NCBI GenBank assembly: GCA_030643285.1
Contig: DAOWMC010000018.1
Span: 1-10,210, forward strand
Direction: 5' to 3'
Length of the DNA stretch: 10,210 bases
DNA from: Methanobacteriota archaeon
GTDB taxonomy: Archaea; Halobacteriota; Syntropharchaeia; DAOWMC01
Position 1 is the stretch's first letter. Each line of letters starts with the position of its first letter. Shown here one piece after another: positions 1 to 6,025 of the stretch. The notes beneath the pieces were generated by a model that saw only the letters and a program-made list of their open reading frames with translations, was not told where the DNA came from and ran no database searches. Made by a program: the position numbers and the translations under genes.

Positions 1-86
1 CAGGTATATAAATTTTTCTAAAAAACCGGCTGTTTGTAAGCCAAAACAATAAATTTCTTTATCGTGGGGCTTATTAATGAGAAGGG

Positions 87-96
87 TTTATAAATA
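87..96 (+). promoter_or_regulatory. TATA box for mcrG
   Basis: The sequence TTTATAAATA is a near-consensus archaeal TATA box, preceded by a purine-rich stretch (GAAGGG) that could be the TFB recognition element. Transcription would start about 25 bases downstream, near 118, giving a very short leader before the mcrG start at 137. It indicates that mcrG has its own promoter. A second AT-rich stretch at 5-14 is a weaker candidate. Positions 1-86 otherwise show no gene. Confidence 0.65.
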
Positions 97-136
97 TAAA
101 AGTTGTATTTGCTAAAAGATTTGGAGAATGATAAAT

Positions 137-901
137 ATGAACCTTATATATCCTGGAACCGACAAGGTGTCTGAACGTCGACGGTTTATATTGAACCCGG
201 AGTCTGAATTTAAAAAGCTTAGAGAGATACCGGATGAAGATATTGTGATGTTATTAGGGCATAGACTACCAGGGGAGAAGTATAAATCGGTCCATCCGCC
301 TTTGGATGAACTAATAATACCTGAAGACCCAATTAAAGACTTGATAGAGCCATCTCCGGGTGCCAGAGAAGGTGACAGATTCGCTTTTCTTCAGTTCACC
401 GACTCCATGTACTTTTCACCTCTGGTTCCCTGGTTCAGGGGACGAATGTACCATTCAAGATATCGGGGAATAGATACCCTTGTATACGCAGGAAGGGAGA
501 TGTTGGAAGCAAGGGAACGTGATTTGGAAGAATATGCAAAGGAACTGATTCAAACAGAGATATTTGATCCTGCAAGAACTGCGCTTCGAGGTATAACGGT
601 TCATGGTTCTTCATTAAGGCTGGATGAAAATGGACTTATGTTCGATGGCAGAAGAAGGTATATTTACGATAAAGAAAAAAATGAAGTCGTATACGTAAAA
701 AATCAGCGTGTTATGCCACTTGACAAACCAATTTCAGTTGGCCCTCCACTCTCTGAAAAAACGTTAATTGAAAATTCTGTGATATACAGGCCCGAAAGCG
801 TTAGTTACAGAAGGGTAAAGGAGATATGGGAGGTTGTAGGAAACGTTATGGAGCAAAACGTATTAGGGGGTTTTAGTCCGGAGCACCAGCTAAAAGATTG
901 A
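137..901 (+). CDS. mcrG: Methyl/alkyl-coenzyme M reductase gamma subunit (McrG)
   Basis: Gamma subunit of methyl-coenzyme M reductase, the cytoplasmic alpha2beta2gamma2 F430 enzyme that makes or activates methane, or activates larger alkanes in divergent forms. Family motifs are clear: YPGTDKV at the N-terminus, LGHRLPGE (40-47), SVHPPL (51-56), QFTDSMYF (86-93), RYRG (108-111), EARERDLE (124-131), TVHGSSLRLDENG (154-166) and a C-terminal LGGFSPE. Starting at 137 gives 254 aa, close to the usual 250 or so, and places Arg120 exactly at the family's coenzyme M-binding Arg120 with no gap. GGAG at 123-126 also suits this ATG better than the one at 128. Odd features: residues 115-118 read LVYA where my recollection of the M. 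marburgensis protein has GTLS, and His158 is Ser. This suggests a divergent, possibly alkane-specific, enzyme. No mcrA or mcrB follows. Family assignment is very sure; substrate is inference. Confidence 0.95.
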   Translation: MNLIYPGTDKVSERRRFILNPESEFKKLREIPDEDIVMLLGHRLPGEKYKSVHPPLDELIIPEDPIKDLIEPSPGAREGDRFAFLQFTDSMYFSPLVPWFRGRMYHSRYRGIDTLVYAGREMLEARERDLEEYAKELIQTEIFDPARTALRGITVHGSSLRLDENGLMFDGRRRYIYDKEKNEVVYVKNQRVMPLDKPISVGPPLSEKTLIENSVIYRPESVSYRRVKEIWEVVGNVMEQNVLGGFSPEHQLKD

Positions 902-906
902 GGCGT

Positions 907-1572
907 TTATTTATCAATTAGCTTTGCTTCTGAAACTTTAAGTGTCCCCGAATCCCCATACCAGTTTATTTCTGTTTTAATTATTTTTATTTTCTTTTTA
1001 AAGTACGGTGCATCCAGAACAAGAGTTTCATACTCGCCGCCCTCTCCCGCAAGGTGAATTCCATATTTTTTGTTTAGCCTTTCAAGGTCTTTAAGTGCTT
1101 TTTCATCCAACCTTTTACCCAACCAGTTTTGGTCTAGACCGAGGGCTGCTACATGAACAATCCTAACATCCATCAGTTTTATTATCTCATTCATGAGGAT
1201 ATATGGATCCATGTGCCAAAGCGGTGCAACCATCTCCAATCCCAGCGTGTCACATATTCCTTTCACGCGGCTTTTCTGATATTTAGATTCAATTGCACCT
1301 ACCACTACGCCTTCAACATCAATTCCTTTTAGTGCTTTTTCAAGATCCTCTAATTCGCCCTCTTTTATTCCTAAAGAAGATTCGATATTCAATGAAATGT
1401 CACAAGCCTCTGAAAATAGCCTTGTTAGATGGATATTTGGGGTGTGGAACATGTAAGACTCCTTATTTTTGGAGTCAATGCTAACCAGAGTTGTTATCTC
1501 ATGCGATTTTGATGCCAGGTAAATTGCATATGCAGAATCCTTTCCACCCGAAACTAATGCTGCTAATTTCAT
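907..1572 (-). CDS. dph6: Diphthine--ammonia ligase (Dph6-type ATP pyrophosphatase)
   Basis: Archaeal member of the Dph6 family, which amidates diphthine to diphthamide on elongation factor 2 using ATP and ammonium. The 221-aa length is typical of the short archaeal form. The PP-loop SGGKDS lies at residues 8-13. The family signatures GAIESKYQKSRV (92-103) and GEGGEYETLVLD (176-187) are intact. It follows rpoK on the same strand, 57 bp downstream, so it is probably the last gene of the ribosomal/RNA polymerase operon. It converges on mcrG with only 5 bp between the two stops. A GGGGGAG stretch lies about 19 bases before the ATG, which is far for a ribosome-binding site, so initiation is not well explained. 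No link to MCR is implied: diphthamide is an EF2 modification. Confidence 0.9.
   Translation of the reverse strand: MKLAALVSGGKDSAYAIYLASKSHEITTLVSIDSKNKESYMFHTPNIHLTRLFSEACDISLNIESSLGIKEGELEDLEKALKGIDVEGVVVGAIESKYQKSRVKGICDTLGLEMVAPLWHMDPYILMNEIIKLMDVRIVHVAALGLDQNWLGKRLDEKALKDLERLNKKYGIHLAGEGGEYETLVLDAPYFKKKIKIIKTEINWYGDSGTLKVSEAKLIDK
971..999 (+). terminator. Possible T-rich terminator for mcrG
   Basis: About 70 bases past the mcrG stop the + strand becomes strongly T-rich, with runs of 4-5 T. Archaeal RNA polymerase terminates on such oligo-T tracts. The same stretch lies inside the convergent dph6 gene, where it encodes a Lys/Ile-rich segment, so the T content may simply reflect that coding. 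Confidence 0.3.
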
Positions 1573-1629
1573 ATTTCTTTAACTCAAAATCTCCCCCTTG
1601 GCCAACCAAATATCAAAACACTGTAAAAA

Positions 1630-1821
1630 TCAAGTCTGAATATCTCTTTTGACGGTTATTGGAATTGCCCCCATCTCCATCTCAAACATGGCTATGTCTA
1701 TGGGATCTGTTAAGTCTGTTTCGACTATCACAGGTGCTCCCATCGATATCTGAAGGGCTCTTGCACCGATTATCTTAGCCTTTTCAAACCTTGTATATTT
1801 TATATTCAGATCAGTTTTCAA
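1630..1821 (-). CDS. rpoK: DNA-directed RNA polymerase subunit K (Rpb6/omega homologue)
   Basis: Small core subunit of archaeal RNA polymerase, homologous to eukaryotic Rpb6 and bacterial omega, needed for enzyme assembly. The 63-aa product carries the family core: [22 protein letters not shown] (residues 9-30) and the C-terminal [10 protein letters not shown]. The first codon is TTG (1819-1821), preceded by AAGGTGAT at 1825-1832. No in-frame ATG or GTG lies between the upstream in-frame stop and the conserved core, and the ATG at 1824-1826 is out of frame and stops at once, so TTG is the best start. It lies 30 bp downstream of tRNA-Pro and in the usual archaeal neighbourhood of rpoN, rps9 and rpl13. 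Confidence 0.93.
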   Translation of the reverse strand: MKTDLNIKYTRFEKAKIIGARALQISMGAPVIVETDLTDPIDIAMFEMEMGAIPITVKRDIQT

Positions 1822-1851
1822 TCCATCACCTTAACTTTCTAAACCTTAAAA

Positions 1852-1926
1852 TGGGGCCGCTGAGATTTGAACTCAGGTCACAGCATCCCGAACGCCATAG
1901 GATGGTCCAGGCTACCCTACAGCCCC
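1852..1926 (-). tRNA. tRNA-Pro (CGG anticodon)
   Basis: A 75-nt cloverleaf on the minus strand. Acceptor GGGGCTG pairs with CGGCCCC (one G-U), the T arm is CTGAG-TTCAAAT-CTCAG, and the anticodon loop TTCGGGA reads CGG with G37, which is typical of proline tRNAs. The anticodon stem TGGCG/TGCTG contains several G-U pairs. The discriminator is A and CCA is not encoded. The 5' end lies one nucleotide after the rpoN stop codon, so it must be cut out of the operon transcript. There is no intron. Confidence 0.92.
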
Positions 1927-1927
1927 T

Positions 1928-2113
1928 TCACTGATAGGGGGCCATTACATCCACAAGCTCTACATGGGTAAGCAACATCCTTCTGCAGCAATACCTTTTA
2001 ATCCCCAGATCATCCAAGACGTCCTTGGGATTCTCCTCCACTATCCGATCTTTATATTCTCCCCAAACGCTCGATACGACTTTTCCGCAGGTAAAACATC
2101 GAACAGGAATCAT
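1928..2113 (-). CDS. rpoN: DNA-directed RNA polymerase subunit N (Rpb10 homologue)
   Basis: Zinc-binding 61-aa subunit of archaeal RNA polymerase, homologous to Rpb10, which helps assemble the large subunits. The family hallmarks are present: [12 protein letters not shown] at the N-terminus (Cys6, Cys9) and the adjacent pair in YCCRRM (Cys42, Cys43), which together bind zinc. The start at 2111-2113 has AGGTGATC just upstream, and the gene begins 4 bp after the rps9 stop. The reading frame stays open upstream to 2248, but that extension lies inside rps9 and is not part of the family. The short C-terminus is normal. Confidence 0.95.
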   Translation of the reverse strand: MIPVRCFTCGKVVSSVWGEYKDRIVEENPKDVLDDLGIKRYCCRRMLLTHVELVDVMAPYQ

Positions 2114-2117
2114 ATGA

Positions 2118-2519
2118 TCACCTGTAAGACTTTTGTCGTTTTGCTCTGGCCCCTGGCCCTCCATATTTCTTGACTTCTTTTTGCCTGTGATCCGAAACCA
2201 GTAGATTCCGGTCATGCATCGAGAAAGCATCACCCAAGGCAGAATCACCTGTCCATTCCACCAAACCTTTTGCCATTGCCGTTCTTACCGCACCTGTCTG
2301 CCCCATAAAACCACCACCGCGAACATTTATATCTATGTCAATTTCAGTTATTACATCACCGGCAATATCCAATACGCTTAATATCTCCACCCTGGCCAAT
2401 TCAGGCACTAATATCTCCAGGGGTTTTTTATTAATCCTTATGCGGCCCGAACCTTTTTTAATAGTAGCCCTGGCAACCGAAGTCTTTTTCTTACCACTTG
2501 AGTTTACTATTTTAACCAT
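2118..2519 (-). CDS. rps9: 30S ribosomal protein S9 (uS9)
   Basis: Small-subunit ribosomal protein uS9, whose C-terminal tail reaches the P-site tRNA. The 133-aa length is typical of archaea. Visible family features are the N-terminal [25 protein letters not shown] region, the central [22 protein letters not shown] (residues 66-87), and the basic tail ending [14 protein letters not shown]. The ATG overlaps the end of rpl13 by 13 bp, so translation is probably coupled. Order rpl13-rps9-rpoN is the standard archaeal arrangement. Confidence 0.97.
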   Translation of the reverse strand: MVKIVNSSGKKKTSVARATIKKGSGRIRINKKPLEILVPELARVEILSVLDIAGDVITEIDIDINVRGGGFMGQTGAVRTAMAKGLVEWTGDSALGDAFSMHDRNLLVSDHRQKEVKKYGGPGARAKRQKSYR

Positions 2520-2929
2520 CTAGCCCCCAATTTCCCACTCAATTCATCCAATCTAATATGTTTAATAGAACCCAAACGCTTCATGTCTACACCTTCTATT
2601 TTGGCCAATTCTTCACCTTTGTATTCCTCAGGAATCGCAATATACACCTTCAATCTCGAAAAGGCTTCTCTACCCCTTGTTTTTTTATGCGGAAGCATTC
2701 CTCGTATCGTTCTCTTTAAGATTTGATCTGGCATCCTTGGAAAATAAGGCCCCTTCTCGGGAGAACCTTTTCCCCGCATCTGTTTATAATCATTAAGAAC
2801 GGATACTTTGGAACCGCTTATAACAACTTTTTCCGAATTTACAATAACAACTGACTCGCCCTCAAGCAATAGTTTTGCAACCTTTGATGCCAACCTTCCA
2901 AGTATTAGCCCATCTGCATTGATTATCAT
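2507..2929 (-). CDS. rpl13: 50S ribosomal protein L13 (uL13)
   Basis: Large-subunit ribosomal protein uL13. The 140-aa product starts [19 protein letters not shown] and carries the family segments [13 protein letters not shown] (27-39) and [13 protein letters not shown] (77-89). Two starts are adjacent: GTG at 2930-2932 and ATG at 2927-2929. The motif AGGTGA, embedded in the end of rpl18e, is only 1-2 bases from the GTG but about 4 from the ATG, so the ATG is chosen. The gene begins 4 bp after the rpl18e stop and overlaps rps9 at its 3' end. Confidence 0.97.
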   Translation of the reverse strand: MIINADGLILGRLASKVAKLLLEGESVVIVNSEKVVISGSKVSVLNDYKQMRGKGSPEKGPYFPRMPDQILKRTIRGMLPHKKTRGREAFSRLKVYIAIPEEYKGEELAKIEGVDMKRLGSIKHIRLDELSGKLGARWLK

Positions 2930-2933
2930 CACA

Positions 2934-3299
2934 TCACCTAAGTATCCTAACGCCCGAACCTTTTGGGTTTTCTTCCATCAGGCCTTTGATGCTTAAACAT
3001 TCCCCTTTCACCCCGATCTTTTCTTTTGCAGTTGAACTGAATCCCAGGGCGGCAACTTTCACCGTATGATCCAGTATACCCGAGCCCAAAACTTTTCCGG
3101 GAACAATTACAGTTTCACTATCTTTAGTATATCGATTAATTTGACTTAGATTGACCTCTGCATAATTCCTTGTTGGTTTTTCCAACCTTTTGGCAATATC
3201 ACTCCAAATCAAAACCTCCTCTGCCCTTGACTTTGTTTTGAGGTCTTCAATCAACTTGATTAACTGAGAATTCGTTTTTTTAATCTTTGTTCGTGCCAT
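2934..3299 (-). CDS. rpl18e: 50S ribosomal protein L18e (eL18)
   Basis: Archaeal/eukaryotic-type large-subunit ribosomal protein eL18, 121 aa, the usual archaeal length. Recognisable segments are [20 protein letters not shown] (near 23-42), [15 protein letters not shown] (near 64-78) and the C-terminal [11 protein letters not shown]. The ATG is preceded by AAGGTGA at about eight bases. It is the first visible gene of the leftward operon, since the next gene upstream is divergent, so the operon promoter should lie in 3300-3400. Confidence 0.96.
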   Translation of the reverse strand: MARTKIKKTNSQLIKLIEDLKTKSRAEEVLIWSDIAKRLEKPTRNYAEVNLSQINRYTKDSETVIVPGKVLGSGILDHTVKVAALGFSSTAKEKIGVKGECLSIKGLMEENPKGSGVRILR

Positions 3300-3340
3300 A
3301 CGTCACCTTTGGCTAATATTCCAATTTACCTGATGAAAGT

Positions 3341-3379
3341 GGATATACCTTTCTAAACCTATTTTAGTCTTTCTATAAG
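3341..3379 (-). promoter_or_regulatory. Candidate TATA boxes for the rpl18e operon
   Basis: Two AT-rich candidates read on the minus strand: CTTATAGAA (3371-3379) and AGGTATATCC (3341-3350), the latter preceded by purine-rich GAAAGG. They would give leaders of roughly 50 or 20 bases before the rpl18e ATG. I cannot decide between them. The rest of the 214-bp divergent gap (3300-3513) holds no gene that I can see. Confidence 0.4.
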
Positions 3380-3486
3380 CCCCTTCAAGTCCCCTAAGAA
3401 ATTATGTCGGGATATTTGTGTTAATTGATCCTAATACTCACCCCAACATAAAGTTTGTTTAGGTAATTAATTAATGGGGGATAGAC

Positions 3487-3501
3487 AATATAAGATAAAT
3501 A
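3487..3501 (+). promoter_or_regulatory. TATA-like element for the MBL hydrolase gene
   Basis: The stretch AATATAAGATAAATA follows a G-rich segment and centres about 22 bases before the ATG at 3514. If used, transcription would begin at or next to the start codon, giving a leaderless mRNA. This fits the weak ribosome-binding sequence in front of the gene (only AGGA at 3502-3505). Confidence 0.45.
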
Positions 3502-3513
3502 GGACAATAGGAT

Positions 3514-4401
3514 ATGCCAACTCAAATAACCGATAATATCTATCAGATCAAGACCAGAATGCCTTTTTCACCGACTCCCGATGTGTGTATGTATGTGATA
3601 AAAGGTGATGATAAAACAGCAATTATAGATACTGGTATTGGAGATAGAACCTCTATTTTGGCCGCTAAAAAAATAATTGGTGAACTGGGTGGGCTGGATC
3701 TAATAGTAAACACTCATGAACACTTTGATCATTTTGCGGGCAATGTAAAACTAAAAGAATTTACAAATGCAAGTGTAGCCGCACACGAGTTTGCCGCATC
3801 TATAATAGAAAATCCAATGATTTTAGCCTCAAAAAAAGGAAAAAACGCTTATTTAAATGTTTTGTCAAAATTAGAACCTACAAAAGTGGATATTGGGCTT
3901 AAAGGTGGTGAAATATTAGATCTTGGGTCTATCAAACTCCGGGTGATTCATACACCAGGCCATGCTCCAGGTCATGTCTGTCTGTATGCAGAGGAAGAAA
4001 AAATATTATTTTCAGGGGATCATGTCATAGGGATTGGTACTCCGTATGTGGGCAGAGAAGGTTCAAAGAATGGTGGCATGTCAGATTACATAAAATCATT
4101 GGAAAATCTGTTGGATTTGGATTTAAAGCTATTGTTACCAGCACATGGCCCAATCTCCAAAAAACCACACCAAAAAATAAAGGAGACAATGGAGCACAAA
4201 TTAAGAAGAGAAAAAGAGATCCTTAATGCTTTAAAATCTGGAGAAAAAACAATTGAGCAACTGATTAAAGAAACTTATAAGTTAAACGAAACTATAATGT
4301 TAAAAGGATCAATTTTGGGTTATTTAAGCAAATTAAAGCAGGAAAAAAAGGTTATTGAAGTAGAAAAAAACAGAAAATTTAAGCTCGATGAGGAATTTTA
4401 A
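3514..4401 (+). CDS. Metallo-beta-lactamase-fold metal-dependent hydrolase
   Basis: A 295-aa protein of the MBL superfamily, most like the glyoxalase II / LACTB2-type hydrolases; substrate unknown. The complete two-metal site is visible: THEHFDH (67-73, His68, His70, Asp72, His73), His150 in HTPGHAPGH, Asp169 in FSGDH and His211 in LPAHGP. After the roughly 220-aa catalytic domain comes a Lys/Glu-rich helical C-terminal segment (about 225-290) that looks like a small winged helix, as in LACTB2-like proteins. Lactamase, glyoxalase or nuclease activity cannot be told apart from sequence alone. The gene has its own TATA-like element and is followed by tRNA-Cys. It is not obviously linked to the MCR cluster downstream. 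Confidence 0.88.
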   Translation: MPTQITDNIYQIKTRMPFSPTPDVCMYVIKGDDKTAIIDTGIGDRTSILAAKKIIGELGGLDLIVNTHEHFDHFAGNVKLKEFTNASVAAHEFAASIIENPMILASKKGKNAYLNVLSKLEPTKVDIGLKGGEILDLGSIKLRVIHTPGHAPGHVCLYAEEEKILFSGDHVIGIGTPYVGREGSKNGGMSDYIKSLENLLDLDLKLLLPAHGPISKKPHQKIKETMEHKLRREKEILNALKSGEKTIEQLIKETYKLNETIMLKGSILGYLSKLKQEKKVIEVEKNRKFKLDEEF

Positions 4402-4410
4402 TATAAGATG
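4396..4410 (+). promoter_or_regulatory. TATA-like element upstream of tRNA-Cys
   Basis: The stretch TTTTAATATAAGATG overlaps the stop codon of the MBL hydrolase gene. Expected initiation about 25 bases downstream (near 4430) would give a short 5' leader before the tRNA at 4449, to be removed by RNase P. Confidence 0.4.
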
Positions 4411-4448
4411 AGCAAGATCGCTGTTAGATGAGAGGTGCAATTGAAGTA

Positions 4449-4521
4449 GCCAGGATGGCGGAGAGGCTGACGCAGTCGCCTGCAGAGCGACTCTACTCCG
4501 GTTCGAATCCGGATCCTGGCT
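4449..4521 (+). tRNA. tRNA-Cys (GCA anticodon)
   Basis: A 73-nt cloverleaf with perfect arms: acceptor GCCAGGA/TCCTGGC, anticodon stem GTCGC/GCGAC with loop CTGCAGA (anticodon GCA), and T arm TCCGG-TTCGAAT-CCGGA. The discriminator base is T (U73), the known identity element for cysteine. CCA is not encoded and there is no intron. It lies 75 bp upstream of cfbC. Confidence 0.96.
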
Positions 4522-4532
4522 TATTGGAAATA

Positions 4533-4538
4533 TTTTTT
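4533..4538 (+). terminator. Oligo-T tract after tRNA-Cys
   Basis: A run of six T begins 12 bases after the tRNA 3' end, a plausible archaeal terminator for the tRNA transcript. The adjoining TTTACATATG could instead act as a poor TATA element for cfbC. The sequence does not decide. Confidence 0.35.
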
Positions 4539-4596
4539 ACATATGGCAAAATCCAAAAATATAATGTGTTCACCTCCCCCTTATACAATGAGACTG

Positions 4597-5421
4597 ATGG
4601 CCAGACAAATAGCGATATATGGTAAAGGTGGAATTGGAAAATCGACCATATCTGCCAATCTTTCTGCTGCAATTTCCCATGAAGGTATCCGGGTACTTCA
4701 AGTGGGATGTGACCCAAAGCATGATTCTACCGCCCTATTAAATAATGGACGGCTCCTTCCCACGATACTTGATCTCACTAGAAATAATAGTGCCACGGAA
4801 GAATCAATAAAATCCGTAATATTTGAAGGTTATAACGGTGTTTTATGTGCCGAATCAGGGGGGCCTGATCCGGGTATAGGGTGCGCTGGCAGGGGAGTGA
4901 TGGTTGCATTACAACTGCTTTCTGATTTTGATGTCTATGGAAAATATGGAATTGAAATTGCAATTTACGATGTTTTAGGTGATGTTGTTTGCGGGGGATT
5001 TGCCCAGCCGATTAGAAAAGGTTATGCAGAGGAGATATATCTGGTTTGTAGTGGAGAGCTACTTGCCCTGTACTCAGTCAATAATCTTGCAAAGGGCATC
5101 AGGGCTGTGACAGAGGGAAGTGAAAGCTTTAAAGTTGGAGGCCTGATAAACAATATGCGAGGTGTCCGGTCAGAGAAAAAAATCGTTGAGGAATTTTCTA
5201 AAAGGGTCGGTATCCCGATAATTTGTCACATCCCCCGATCACCAGAGGTACAACAAGCCGAACTTTTGGGAAAAACGGTTATCGAGGCACTCTGGGAATC
5301 AAAACAGGCAAAGATATATAGAGATCTTGCCATAAAGATATTAGCGAATAAAAATCGAGTTGTGCCAGAACCGATTGAACTGGAAGATATAATTGAGATA
5401 GTAAATAGGTGTCAAAGATGA
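4597..5421 (+). CDS. cfbC: CfbC: NifH-like reductase of F430 biosynthesis
   Basis: NifH-family ATP-dependent reductase. With CfbD, CfbC drives reductive cyclisation of Ni-sirohydrochlorin a,c-diamide on the way to coenzyme F430, the MCR cofactor. From the ATG at 4597 the product is 274 aa and begins, like its homologues, [17 protein letters not shown], with the P-loop at 9-16. GCDPKHDST follows at 37-45. The two cysteines that bridge a dimer [4Fe-4S] cluster are Cys96 (GIGCAGRG) and Cys132 (DVVCGGFA). The frame is open upstream from 4543, but that 18-aa extension is not family-like. No good ribosome-binding site is visible. The stop overlaps the mcrC start (ATGA). No cfbD, nifD or nifK is in view, so nitrogenase is unlikely. 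The tight coupling to mcrC leaves open a role as electron donor in MCR activation. Confidence 0.88.
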   Translation: MARQIAIYGKGGIGKSTISANLSAAISHEGIRVLQVGCDPKHDSTALLNNGRLLPTILDLTRNNSATEESIKSVIFEGYNGVLCAESGGPDPGIGCAGRGVMVALQLLSDFDVYGKYGIEIAIYDVLGDVVCGGFAQPIRKGYAEEIYLVCSGELLALYSVNNLAKGIRAVTEGSESFKVGGLINNMRGVRSEKKIVEEFSKRVGIPIICHIPRSPEVQQAELLGKTVIEALWESKQAKIYRDLAIKILANKNRVVPEPIELEDIIEIVNRCQR

Positions 5422-6023
5422 AGATTGGAAGGGAGACCCAGGTTGTCGATTGTAGGGAAACAATGGGTATGGGTTTAGGCGGTGGACTTGCTGAAAAAGG
5501 GACTATTTCAGAGGCAGAAGAGCCCGAAGTTATAGTTTTATCGATGAGTCCGATCTCAAGGCATGTTACAAAGCCTGTATGTGAGATAACTTATAGTATA
5601 CGGGAGGCGGGAATTCCAACAAGTGTTCTTGTTATGGAGGCAGGGATGGGGCTTCCCCAAGATGCACCTTTAGGTCAGAAAACACAAACAGCCGGAATCA
5701 CTGATAAGGAAATTGCCCAGATAAGCAGGCATAAGCTTGCAATTATTCATCAGGGAAATATTCCCGGACATTTCATCTACAAAGCTCGTACATTTTTAAG
5801 GCGTTCGGACATACCCGCCATTATCGTTTGTCAGGCCCCCGTTACACTTGAAAAGTTTGCCGAGATCGGTGTAAAGGTTAGGGGAATGGAAGGCGAATTC
5901 GAAACAAAAGGTGAGATAGTCGATATAGTCTCAGGTGTAATTCGTGGCCAGACATGCCCTGCCCCAAAGTTGGAAGAGATAATAAGAAAGGTTAAATATT
6001 GGTATAATATTTACTCCTCATAG
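5418..6023 (+). CDS. mcrC: McrC, methyl-coenzyme M reductase operon/activation protein C
   Basis: McrC is not a structural subunit. It belongs to the ATP-dependent complex (component A3a) that reduces F430 nickel to the active Ni(I) state. The 201-aa product has the family segments [20 protein letters not shown] (9-28), [25 protein letters not shown] (42-66), [22 protein letters not shown] (93-114) and [12 protein letters not shown] (131-142). Cysteines are at 12, 55, 138 and 180. The ATG at 5418 forms an ATGA overlap with the cfbC stop and has AGGTG six bases upstream, so it is preferred over the in-frame GTG at 5409. In many methanogens mcrC sits inside mcrBDCGA. Here it is in a maturation cluster, away from mcrG. 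Confidence 0.92.
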   Translation: MKIGRETQVVDCRETMGMGLGGGLAEKGTISEAEEPEVIVLSMSPISRHVTKPVCEITYSIREAGIPTSVLVMEAGMGLPQDAPLGQKTQTAGITDKEIAQISRHKLAIIHQGNIPGHFIYKARTFLRRSDIPAIIVCQAPVTLEKFAEIGVKVRGMEGEFETKGEIVDIVSGVIRGQTCPAPKLEEIIRKVKYWYNIYSS

Positions 6024-6025
6024 TC

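Noticed and set aside
1293..1484. + strand open frame opposite dph6
   Set aside because: It is inside a well-supported gene and has no recognisable product or ribosome-binding site.
2114..2248. N-terminal extension of rpoN
   Set aside because: It lies inside rps9; the family start MIPVRCF at 2113 has its own AGGTGATC.
4543..4596. 18-codon N-terminal extension of cfbC
   Set aside because: NifH/CfbC proteins begin directly with the beta strand before the P-loop; the extension contains CSPPPYT and no family features.
4428..4625. Open frame on the + strand through tRNA-Cys
   Set aside because: It translates the tRNA itself and then the cfbC 5' region in another frame.
4597..5421. Nitrogenase iron protein NifH
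   Set aside because: Close in motifs, but there is no nifD/K/E/N nearby and the neighbours are MCR genes; the F430-type reductase fits better.
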